Shown: piece after piece, positions 22,164 to 29,886 of the stretch | How positions within the stretch are numbered: the first letter of the stretch is position 1 | Layout: every line of letters begins with the position of its first letter | NCBI GenBank assembly: GCA_947174295.1 | Contig: CAMWIG010000002.1 | Location: 1-31,734 of the forward strand | DNA from: an uncultured Alistipes sp. | GTDB taxonomy: Bacteria; Bacteroidota; Bacteroidia; Bacteroidales; Rikenellaceae | Length of the DNA stretch: 31,734 nucleotides | Direction of reading: 5' to 3' | Made by a program: the position numbers and the translations under genes | The notes under the pieces: generated by a model | Databases searched by the model: none | The model's input: the letters and a program-made list of their open reading frames with translations, nothing else | What the model was told of the DNA's origin: nothing

Positions 22164-23564
22164 TTAACGGTTCTTGCGGTTTTTACGGCCTATCGTCGTA
22201 TCGACCGCAAGGTCGCGTCCGCCGCCGAGCGACTGGTAGAGGTTGACTACGCCCTGTATCTCGTCGAAACGGTCGGAGGCCTGCGAGAGCTGGGCCGCCA
22301 GCAGCGACTGCTGCGCGGTCAGAACGTCGAGATAAGTGGTCGACGAGTGGCGCATGAGCTGCTCGGTGCTGTAAACGGCACGCTCCATGGCTTCGATCTG
22401 TCCTTTGCGCAGCTCGTTCTTGGCACGGGCCGTCTGGGTCTGCATCAGGGCATTGTTCACCTCGGCTCCGGCGTTGAGCAGCGTCTGCTGGAATGCCAGA
22501 CGCGACTCCTCCTGCTGCGCCTTCATAATCTTCACGCGGGCACGGTTGGCTCCGGCATTGAATATCGGCTGCACGAGCGACGCTGCGGCTTGCAGCAGGA
22601 GCTTGCCGGGATTTACGACCACTCCGGCATTGTTCGTCCATCCGGCCGTACCGCTGAGCGATATCGAGGGATAGAGAGCCGAACGGGCTTCGGCCGTAGC
22701 GTAATAGGACTGCATGAGCGAGAACTCGGCCATACGCACGTCGGGGCGATTGGCGAGCATCTGCACGGGAACGCCCACCGTCAGCTCCTCGGGCATGCGC
22801 TGGTCGTCGAGACGACCGCGCGCAACGGCGTGGGGAGTCTCGGCCAGCAGCGTGCAGAGCTGATTCTCGACGGTGCGGATGTTGTGTTCGAGGTCGAGCA
22901 GCGACGCCTTGATAGAGAGGCAGTTGCCCTCGTACTGCGCCACGGCGGCCTCGTTGGTCATACCGGCCTGCTTCATGTCGCGCATGGTGCGCAGCGACTC
23001 CTCCCACTTCACCGCCGTCTCGGACGAAATCTCGTACTGACGGTCGAGCATCAGAAGAGTGTAGTAGAGGTTCGCGACGCCCGAAATCAGCTGCGTGCGC
23101 ACGGCCTGCGCATACTCCTGGCTCTGAGCATGCAGAGCGCGGGCCTTGCGCTTGGCGTTGGTCAGAGAGTTGAAGATGTCTATCTGCCAGCTCGCCGTGA
23201 CGGGAATGGTGTATGTTTTGGTCGTGTTGCGGTTGTCGAAGCTCGAAATCGCACCCTGAGGAGCGAAGTTGAACGACGGCAGGTAGGCCAGTCGCGCCGA
23301 TTTGAGCGTCGCTTCGGTCTCCTTGGTGCGCAGATATGCCGTCTGCATGTCGGTGTTGTTCTCCAATGCGAGCTCGATGAGCGCCTGCAACTGGGGGTCG
23401 GTGAAGACCTCGCGCCACTCGACGTTGCCGAGCGACGTCGAATCGGCATTCTCCACGCCCGCGCCGTAGAGGCCGTCGGTGCGAACCTCGGGGCGGGTGT
23501 AGGGTTTGTAGATGCCGCAGCCCGTCATGGCGACGGCAGCAATCATTATGATGAATCTTTTCAT
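22164..23564 (-). CDS. Outer-membrane channel lipoprotein of the RND efflux system (TolC/OprM type)
   Basis: The 466-residue protein starts with a lipoprotein signal, MKRFIIMIAAVAMTGC, then GIYKPYTRPEV, typical of OprM/NodT-type outer-membrane factors. Two repeated helical halves follow, with alanine-, glutamine- and asparagine-rich helices (ANLYYTLLMLDRQYEI; ARVKIMKAQQEESRLAF) and ANRPDVRMAE between them. Three copies would form the channel that meets the pump's adaptor. The frame is open back to an ATG at 23597 overlapping the pump stop. The ATG at 23564 is preferred because an AAGAGAA motif lies just before it and it gives a standard signal peptide. The upstream ATG cannot be excluded. Confidence 0.93.
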   Translation of the reverse strand: MKRFIIMIAAVAMTGCGIYKPYTRPEVRTDGLYGAGVENADSTSLGNVEWREVFTDPQLQALIELALENNTDMQTAYLRTKETEATLKSARLAYLPSFNFAPQGAISSFDNRNTTKTYTIPVTASWQIDIFNSLTNAKRKARALHAQSQEYAQAVRTQLISGVANLYYTLLMLDRQYEISSETAVKWEESLRTMRDMKQAGMTNEAAVAQYEGNCLSIKASLLDLEHNIRTVENQLCTLLAETPHAVARGRLDDQRMPEELTVGVPVQMLANRPDVRMAEFSLMQSYYATAEARSALYPSISLSGTAGWTNNAGVVVNPGKLLLQAAASLVQPIFNAGANRARVKIMKAQQEESRLAFQQTLLNAGAEVNNALMQTQTARAKNELRKGQIEAMERAVYSTEQLMRHSSTTYLDVLTAQQSLLAAQLSQASDRFDEIQGVVNLYQSLGGGRDLAVDTTIGRKNRKNR

Positions 23565-23589
23565 AGTTCGAAATTCTCTTCTGTTCGTT

Positions 23590-26500
23590 TTAGTCATCGA
23601 GCGACTTGCCCATGGCGCTCTCCTCGATTTCGGCCTGCACGGCCCAGTCCGGATGCTCCTTGAACTGCACGGGCTTCACCTTCTCCTGCAAATACTGGAA
23701 TACGATGAACAGCGACGGCACGAGGAACAGCAGCGCCAGCGTACCGATAATCATACCGCCCACGACGCCGGCACCGAGAGTCGAGTTTCCGTTGGCGCCG
23801 ACACCCGAAGCGAAGACCAGAGGAATCATACCGAACACCATGGTCAGGACGGTCATCAGGATAGGACGCAGACGCACCTTGGCCGACGACACTGCCGCCT
23901 GCGAGAGCGACATGCCCGAAGCGCGGCGGTCGGCGGCGTACTCCGTCAGAAGGATAGCCGTCTTGGCCAGCAGACCGATAAGCATGATAAGACCCGTTTG
24001 CAGGTAGATGTTGTTTTCGAGGCCCATCAGCTTGGCGAAGAGGAACGAACCCATCAGACCGCACGGCACCGACAGAATGACGGCGAACGGAATGAGGAAG
24101 CTCTCGTAAAGCGCACTGAGGATGAGGTAGATGAGGATGATACAGATGCCGAATATGATAGCCGTGTTGCTGGCCGTCCGGCTCTCCTCGCGCGTGATGC
24201 CGCCGAACTCGAAGCCGTAGCCCTTGGGCAGCACCTGGGCGGCCACCTCTTCGATGGCCTTGATGGCGTCGCCGTTCGAATATCCTTCGGCCGTGGTGCC
24301 GTTGACCGCGATACAGTTGTACATGTTGAATCGGCTGAGCACCTCGGGGCCGTAGATTTTGGTCAGGGTCACGAACTGGCTCAGAGGGGCCATCTCGCCG
24401 CTCTGCGTGCGCACGTAGGAGTTGTTGAGCGACTCCTCGTCGAGACGATACTTCGGGTCGGCCTGAATCATCACGCGGTACACCTTCGAGAAACGGTTGA
24501 TGTTCGACACGTACTGGCCGCCGTAGTAGCCCGACAGCGTGGAGAGAATCTCCGTCGGCGACACGCCGGCACGCTTGGCCTTGGCCGCGTCGATATCGAC
24601 CATGTACTGCGGGAAGTTGATGTTGAAGGTCGAGTAGGCCATCTGTATCTCGGGACGCTGGTTCAGGGCTCCGATGAATTGCAGGTAGACGTTGTAGAAC
24701 TGTCCTACGTCGCCTCCCATCTTGTCTTGGAGGTACATTTCGAAACCCGACGACGTACCGTAGCCGGTAATCATCGGCGGCGCCACGGCGAATATCTGCG
24801 CATCCTTGATGTCGGCCGTGCGAGCGTAAATCTGGCCGATGACGGCATTCACGGCGTCGGTCTTGTCGGGACGCTCCGACCAGTCCTTCAACTTGACGAT
24901 GCACATACCGTAGGAGTTGCCCTGTCCGGCTATCATGCCGTAACCGGCCACCTGCTGGAAGTCGCGAATCTGGGGTATGCTGCTCAAACGGCGGCCCAGC
25001 TCGGTCATCACCTTGTCGGTCTCGGCGAGCGAGCTGCCCGGGGCGGTGGTCACGTTGACCATTATGGTACCCTGGTCCTCGTCGGGCACCAGACCCGTCT
25101 TGGTGGTATTCATAAGCACCACCAGGGCGCCGAAAGCGAGCACCAGCGTAGCCCACGTGAGCCAGCGGCGCTTGATGAAGAACATCACGCCGTACTTGTA
25201 CTTGTCGACCATCACCGTGAAGGCCGAATTGAAGGCCTTGCGGAAACGCGCCGCGAAGTTGTCGCGCATCTCGCCGTTCTCGTCGAGATAGGGTTTCAGG
25301 ATAAGTGCGCACAATGCCGGCGAAAGCGTCAATGCGTTGACAGCCGAGATACCCACGGCCACGGCCATCGTTATACCGAACTGGGTGTAGAACGTACCCG
25401 AAGTTCCGGCCATCATCGACGTGGGGATGAACACGGCCATGAAGACCAGCGTCGAGGTGATGATTGCCGAGGTGATACCCGACATGGCGTCGACCGTAGC
25501 CATGTACGACGAGCGGTAGCCGGCGTCGAAACGCGCCTGCACGGCCTCGACCACGATGATGGCGTCGTCGACCACCGTACCGATGGCGAGCACCAGAGCG
25601 AAGAGCGTCAGCAGGTTGATGGAGAATCCCGCGACCGACAGGAACGCGAAGGTACCCACCAGCGACACGATGATGGAGACGGTCGGGATAATCGTCGAAC
25701 GAATATCCTGCAAGAAGAGGTACACCACCAGAATCACGAGGATGATGGCCTCGAACAGAGTCTTGATAACCTCGTGAATCGAAGCGTAGAGGTAGTCGTT
25801 GACCGACATCAGGTGGGTGATTGCCACACCCTTCGGCAGCTCCTTCTCGATTTCGCCGAGCAGGGCGTCGATCTCCTCGATCGTCTCCGTAGCGTTGGTT
25901 CCGGCGGTCTGGAATATGAGCGCCGCGATACCCGGATGGCCGTTCACGTAACCTTTGTATGCGTAGGACTCCTGACCGAGCTCGATGTCGGCCACATCCT
26001 TCAAGCGAAGCACTTCACCGTCATCGGTCGAGCGAATCACTATCTCGCCGAACTCCTCGGGAGTCATCTTGCGGCCGCGGTACTTCATCGTGTACTGGAA
26101 CGCGTTGTCGGACATCTCGCCGAACGAACCCGCCGCCGACTCGATGTTCTGCTCGGCCAGAGCGTAGGTTATGTCCGACGGCACCAGCGAGTACTGCGCC
26201 ATGATGTCGGGCTTCATCCAGATGCGCATCGAGTAGTCGCCGCCGAGGGCCATGAACTCGCCGACGCCCTGGATACGCTGAACGCGGGGTTTGATGTTGA
26301 TGTTGACGTAGTTCGACAGGAAGTTCTCGTCGTATGTATCGTCGGGACTCGACAGCGTGAAGACTTTCAGCATGGAGGTCTGGCGCTTCATGGTCGTCAC
26401 ACCGATTCTGGTCACCTCGGCGGGCAGCGAACCCGTCGCCGTCGACACGCGGTTCTGCACGTTCACGGCCGCCATGTCGGCGTCGGTGCCCTGTTCGAAA

Positions 26501-26781
26501 TAGACGGAGATGGAGGCCGAACCGGCATTCGAGGCGTCGGACTTGATGTAGGTCATGTTCTCGACACCGTTGATAGCCTCCTCCAAAGGCACGATTACCG
26601 ACTTCTGGATGGTCTCGGCACTCGCACCGGGGTAGGACGCACGCACCATGACGGTCGGAGGTGCGATATCGGGATACTGCTCGACCGGCAGCGTCGCCAG
26701 ACCGATCAGACCGGCGAAAACTATCACGATCGAGATGACCGCCGCCAGTACGGGGCGTTCGATAAAATGTTTCAGTGTCAT
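23590..26781 (-). CDS. RND efflux pump, HAE1 family (AcrB-like)
   Basis: The 1063-residue protein is the normal length for an AcrB-type transporter and begins MTLKHFIERPVLAAVISIVI, the usual first membrane helix. The proton-relay Asp pair is in GTVVDDAIIVVEA in TM4, and the matching Lys is in LLAKTAILLTEYA in TM10. Two large periplasmic loops are present (QVAGYGMIAGQGNS; TLSGYYGGQYV). It exports drugs, bile-like compounds or other amphiphiles in exchange for protons. It starts 3 bases after the adaptor gene and is followed by the channel and TetR genes. The plus strand opposite it holds a long open frame, which is a GC-bias artefact. Confidence 0.96.
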   Translation of the reverse strand: MTLKHFIERPVLAAVISIVIVFAGLIGLATLPVEQYPDIAPPTVMVRASYPGASAETIQKSVIVPLEEAINGVENMTYIKSDASNAGSASISVYFEQGTDADMAAVNVQNRVSTATGSLPAEVTRIGVTTMKRQTSMLKVFTLSSPDDTYDENFLSNYVNINIKPRVQRIQGVGEFMALGGDYSMRIWMKPDIMAQYSLVPSDITYALAEQNIESAAGSFGEMSDNAFQYTMKYRGRKMTPEEFGEIVIRSTDDGEVLRLKDVADIELGQESYAYKGYVNGHPGIAALIFQTAGTNATETIEEIDALLGEIEKELPKGVAITHLMSVNDYLYASIHEVIKTLFEAIILVILVVYLFLQDIRSTIIPTVSIIVSLVGTFAFLSVAGFSINLLTLFALVLAIGTVVDDAIIVVEAVQARFDAGYRSSYMATVDAMSGITSAIITSTLVFMAVFIPTSMMAGTSGTFYTQFGITMAVAVGISAVNALTLSPALCALILKPYLDENGEMRDNFAARFRKAFNSAFTVMVDKYKYGVMFFIKRRWLTWATLVLAFGALVVLMNTTKTGLVPDEDQGTIMVNVTTAPGSSLAETDKVMTELGRRLSSIPQIRDFQQVAGYGMIAGQGNSYGMCIVKLKDWSERPDKTDAVNAVIGQIYARTADIKDAQIFAVAPPMITGYGTSSGFEMYLQDKMGGDVGQFYNVYLQFIGALNQRPEIQMAYSTFNINFPQYMVDIDAAKAKRAGVSPTEILSTLSGYYGGQYVSNINRFSKVYRVMIQADPKYRLDEESLNNSYVRTQSGEMAPLSQFVTLTKIYGPEVLSRFNMYNCIAVNGTTAEGYSNGDAIKAIEEVAAQVLPKGYGFEFGGITREESRTASNTAIIFGICIILIYLILSALYESFLIPFAVILSVPCGLMGSFLFAKLMGLENNIYLQTGLIMLIGLLAKTAILLTEYAADRRASGMSLSQAAVSSAKVRLRPILMTVLTMVFGMIPLVFASGVGANGNSTLGAGVVGGMIIGTLALLFLVPSLFIVFQYLQEKVKPVQFKEHPDWAVQAEIEESAMGKSLDD

Positions 26782-26784
26782 AGA

Positions 26785-27924
26785 TTACTCCTCATTTACG
26801 GTTTCTGCCTGAGCGGGAGCCGCCTGGCCTTTGGGTGTCACGGGCGTGCCCTCGCGCATGAGACCTACGCCCTCGGCAACGATGACATCGCCCGGTTCGA
26901 GACCCGAAAGAACGATATACTCGCGGCCGTCGCTAATCTTGTCGACTGCAATCATCGACGACGAAGCCTTGCCGTCGATTACCTTATATACGTAAATCTT
27001 GTCCTGCAACTCGAACGTCGCCGTCTGCGGAATCACAACCACGTTGTTGCGCACGTTGGGCATAACGACATTACCCGTGCTGCCGCTGTGGAGCATGCGA
27101 TTCTCGTTGGGGAACACGGCGCGCAGCTGCACGCTGCCCGTCGAACGGTCGACTACGCCGCTGATGCTCTCGATACGGCCGGCCGACTCGTAAACCGAGC
27201 CGTCGCTGAGCTGCAAGCTGACTTCGGGCATCGCCTCCATGACCTTGTCCATCGAGCCGTATTCGCGCACGAGCGAGAGAAGACGGTTCTCGTTCATCGA
27301 GAAATAGACGTACATCGACGAGTTGTCCGACACGGTGGTCAGAGGCTGCGGAATCGACGGGCCGACCAGTGCGCCCACACGATAGGGGAGCGTACCCACG
27401 ACGCCGTTCGACGGAGCCTTGACTTCGGTATAGGAGAGGCTGTTGCGGGCATTCACCTCCTGCGCCTCGGCCTGCGCGAGCTGGGCCTTGGCCGTCAGAA
27501 GCGAATTTTCGGCCGAACGGAGGTCGAACTCCGAGACGACGTTCTTGGCGAACAACTCCTTTTTGCTGTCGTATACGAGCTGAGCCGTAGCCACGCCCGC
27601 CTTCGCGGCCGCCACATTGGCCTCGGCGGTCTGCAAAGCCGCCTTATATGGAACCTGATCGATCGTAAACAGAATCTGGCCGGCCTTTACAGTCTGGCCT
27701 TCCACGACGTGCATCTTGGCTATCGTACCGCTTACCTGCGGGAGTACGTCGATGTCCTGACGTCCGCGAATGGTCGCCGAATAGGCGGTCGGGACGGTGC
27801 GGTCGGAGGTCGATACCGTCAGCACGGCATACTCCGATGCGGGCATCTGCTGCGGGGCCTGACCGCATGCGGCGAACGCCGCACAACAAACGAGCGCAGC
27901 CGCTCTCAAAAATCCTTTTTTCAT
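26785..27924 (-). CDS. Periplasmic adaptor (membrane fusion) lipoprotein of the RND efflux system
   Basis: The 379-residue protein has a lipoprotein signal (MKKGFLRAAALVCCAAFAAC), a barrel-sandwich half-motif (VLPQVSGTIAKMHVVEGQTVKAG, about 60-82), a helical hairpin rich in Ala, Glu and Lys (about 95-165), the second lipoyl half, and a C-terminal beta barrel with the membrane-proximal domain. It links the pump to the outer-membrane channel. It is the first gene of the four-gene operon and stands opposite a divergent AraC-family regulator across a 156-base gap, which is where control is expected. Confidence 0.95.
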   Translation of the reverse strand: MKKGFLRAAALVCCAAFAACGQAPQQMPASEYAVLTVSTSDRTVPTAYSATIRGRQDIDVLPQVSGTIAKMHVVEGQTVKAGQILFTIDQVPYKAALQTAEANVAAAKAGVATAQLVYDSKKELFAKNVVSEFDLRSAENSLLTAKAQLAQAEAQEVNARNSLSYTEVKAPSNGVVGTLPYRVGALVGPSIPQPLTTVSDNSSMYVYFSMNENRLLSLVREYGSMDKVMEAMPEVSLQLSDGSVYESAGRIESISGVVDRSTGSVQLRAVFPNENRMLHSGSTGNVVMPNVRNNVVVIPQTATFELQDKIYVYKVIDGKASSSMIAVDKISDGREYIVLSGLEPGDVIVAEGVGLMREGTPVTPKGQAAPAQAETVNEE

Positions 27925-28080
27925 ACACTAATTATATTATAAAACTTTTTCGCCAGCAAAAGTACCCCATTTTCCCGCACGCTTTCATTTCTTATTGTCG
28001 TCTATTTTGGTACTTTTAAGAACAAAACCGTCGATATTTCTCCGATAATAGTATTTTTGTTCGCATAAACAAGGAGCATT
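27925..28080. promoter_or_regulatory. Divergent control region between the efflux operon and the AraC gene
   Basis: This 156-base AT-rich gap carries the start signals for both directions. On the plus strand TATTTTTG (28052-28059) is an exact TAnnTTTG and AAGGAG (28071-28076) is an unusually good ribosome binding site for the AraC gene. On the minus strand a TTTTGC stretch with AT-rich sequence before the adaptor gene may be its promoter, but no exact -7 match is seen. Confidence 0.5.
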
Positions 28081-28920
28081 ATGCCTAATTCCGACACGAT
28101 ACGTCTGGCCGACGGCGAACAATTCGCCGTCGGCATCTCGACCCTGAAAGCCTACTTCGACAAGCCCGCCCGCATAGCAGGCGGAATATTCATGATATGC
28201 CGCGGCGGCACGGCCCGCATGACGGTCAACATGCGCGACTTCGACATCCGCGAGGCCACGGGCATCGACCTGCTTCCCGACAGCATCGTGATGCTGCACT
28301 CGGCCAGCGACGACTTCCGCGTCGAATATTTCGTCTACTCGCGCGAGATGTTCGAGGAGGCGACGTTCCGCATCGACCACTCGTTCATCAAGTTTCTGTC
28401 CGACAACGTAGTCTACCAGCACACGCCCAAAACGCTGCAAGGCATGAATCTGTGGATGGAACAGCAGTCGGCCATGTACGCCGACCGCGAACACCTGTTC
28501 CGCGAAACCATAACGCGAAACCGACTGCAAAACGTGTTCCTCGACATCTACGACCACGTGAAACGCGAAAAAAGAATCAACGACGGCGAAGCTCCCAGCC
28601 GTCAGGAGGCTCTGTTCCGAAAATACATAGCCCTCGTACACGACAATTTCCGCACGCAGCACAACGTGGCGTTCTACGCCGAGCGCATGTGCATCACCAC
28701 GCGCTACCTCTCGGCCATCGTGCGCAACATCTCGGGCGAATCGCCCAAAGCTATTATCGACCGCATCATAATGCTGGAACTCAAAGTGCTGCTGCGGTCG
28801 ACCAACATGTCCATCCAGGAGATATCGGGCGCTCTGCACTTCCCCGACCAATCCTACATGGGGCGCTATTTCCGCAAACATACGGGCGTCTCGCCCTCGG
28901 AGTACAGGCAGTTGAAATAG
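28081..28920 (+). CDS. AraC family transcriptional regulator
   Basis: The 279-residue protein has an unassigned N-terminal part with a cupin-like strand pattern (AGGIFMICRGGTARMTV) and a C-terminal AraC DNA-binding domain from about 180. The two HTH units are NVAFYAERMCITTRYLSAIV and STNMSIQEISGALHFPDQS, with YMGRYFRKHTGVSPSEYR as the family's closing signature. An AAGGAG ribosome binding site lies 4 bases before the ATG. Placed head-to-head with the RND operon, it is the likely activator or sensor of that operon, giving the system two regulators together with the TetR protein at the far end. The ligand is unknown. Confidence 0.92.
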   Translation: MPNSDTIRLADGEQFAVGISTLKAYFDKPARIAGGIFMICRGGTARMTVNMRDFDIREATGIDLLPDSIVMLHSASDDFRVEYFVYSREMFEEATFRIDHSFIKFLSDNVVYQHTPKTLQGMNLWMEQQSAMYADREHLFRETITRNRLQNVFLDIYDHVKREKRINDGEAPSRQEALFRKYIALVHDNFRTQHNVAFYAERMCITTRYLSAIVRNISGESPKAIIDRIIMLELKVLLRSTNMSIQEISGALHFPDQSYMGRYFRKHTGVSPSEYRQLK

Positions 28921-28943
28921 AGCTGCCGAACCACTATTTCACC

Positions 28944-28967
28944 GCGGCGGATTTAACTTTCCGCCGC
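28944..28967 (+). terminator. Weak hairpin after the AraC gene
   Basis: GCGGCGGA (28944-28951) pairs with TCCGCCGC (28960-28967) around an 8-base AT-rich loop. There is no T-run after it. The loop and right arm contain TAACTTTC (28954-28961), close to a -7 box, so it could instead be part of the sigma gene's promoter. Confidence 0.3.
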
Positions 28968-28988
28968 CATCGTCGTTATAGAGTTGAA

Positions 28989-29543
28989 ATGCGACAGAAA
29001 AACGACCATATATCGCACTGCGGCACTGCGGAGGCAACCGACGGCGAGAGGTTCTCGACCCTCGTCGAGCGCTACACCGAGCCGCTCTACCGCCACGTGC
29101 GGCGCATGGTCGGTGCGCACGAGGAGAGCGAGGACATCGTGCAGGAGACATTCGCGAGGGCATGGAACTGTCTGCCCCGGTTCCTCGGCAGCGACGACAT
29201 GCTGCGCTCGTGGCTCTATCGCATAGCGACCAATGCGGCGCTCGATGCGCTCCGACGCCGTCGGAGATGGATATTCACCTCGCTCGACACCCTGTCGAAG
29301 CAGGCCGTCGAAGATGCGGGCCCCGCATGGTCCGAGGAGCGCGAGATAGCCCGCTTCCAGCAGGCGGTGGCCGAGCTGCCGCTCAAACAGAAGCTGGTGT
29401 TCCAGATGCGCTACTACGACGAGATGACCTACGAAGAGATTGCTTCCGTCGTGGGCGGCAGTGTCGGAAGCTCCAAGACCAACTACCACTACGCCGCAGA
29501 AAAGATACGCAAACGACTCACGGAAAACATCGAAACGATATGA
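28989..29543 (+). CDS. ECF-type RNA polymerase sigma factor
   Basis: The 184-residue protein has sigma-70 region 2 (FSTLVERYTEPLYRHVRRMV, EESEDIVQETFARAWNCL, SWLYRIATNAALDALRRRRR) and region 4 (LPLKQKLVFQMRYYDEMTYEE, with a HTH through GGSVGSSKTNYHYAAEKIRKRL). Length and domain order are those of an extracytoplasmic-function sigma factor. The start at 28989 is chosen for domain completeness although the frame is open further upstream. Its TGA overlaps the ATG of the next gene (ATGA), indicating coupled translation with a small membrane protein that may hold it inactive. The target genes probably include its own operon. Confidence 0.93.
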   Translation: MRQKNDHISHCGTAEATDGERFSTLVERYTEPLYRHVRRMVGAHEESEDIVQETFARAWNCLPRFLGSDDMLRSWLYRIATNAALDALRRRRRWIFTSLDTLSKQAVEDAGPAWSEEREIARFQQAVAELPLKQKLVFQMRYYDEMTYEEIASVVGGSVGSSKTNYHYAAEKIRKRLTENIETI

Positions 29544-29875
29544 CCGAAACGAATTTCGACAAACGCTACTCAGCCGACGCATTCGGCGTCGACGCCGAAG
29601 CGATGGAGGCCCTGCGCAGCCGCTGCCGGGCTATCGCCGAACGAACCGAAGCTCCGGCGCCCGACAGCCGGCGTACCCTGAGACTCGCCTACGCCGTGCC
29701 GGCCATGGCTGCGGCGGTCATGGCTGCGGCGATAGTATTTCTGGCCGACCGCCCGGCGGACAGTGCCGAAGCCGGCGACCCGATACACGACATGATAGCC
29801 GCCATGTCGGACGAACAGCTGCGGCTCATCGGCTCGGCCACCTACGACGACATAATATTCAACGAACAACTATAA
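29540..29875 (+). CDS. Small inner-membrane protein, putative anti-sigma factor
   Basis: The 111-residue protein has a charged cytoplasmic N-terminus (about 1-50), one membrane segment (AYAVPAMAAAVMAAAIVFLA, about 50-70) and a short acidic periplasmic tail. It starts on the last bases of the sigma gene (ATGA overlap). Gene order and single membrane helix fit an anti-sigma role, but no zinc-binding or FecR-like motif is visible, so this is inferred from context. It ends 11 bases before the GIN-domain gene. Confidence 0.7.
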   Translation: MTETNFDKRYSADAFGVDAEAMEALRSRCRAIAERTEAPAPDSRRTLRLAYAVPAMAAAVMAAAIVFLADRPADSAEAGDPIHDMIAAMSDEQLRLIGSATYDDIIFNEQL

Positions 29876-29886
29876 ATCGACAATCA

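Noticed and set aside
21510..23663. Plus-strand open frame of 717 codons opposite the TetR and channel genes
   Set aside because: Same antisense artefact; both minus-strand genes have clear families.
23512..27942. Plus-strand open frame of 1476 codons opposite the RND efflux operon
   Set aside because: It spans three well-supported genes on the other strand, its protein is rich in His, Arg, Gly and Asp with no recognisable domain, and GC-rich codon bias keeps the antisense frame free of stops.
28197..28988. Plus-strand extension of the sigma factor frame into the AraC gene
   Set aside because: The AraC gene in another frame is well supported; the extension is Arg/His-rich, and region 2 of the sigma factor begins only after 28989.
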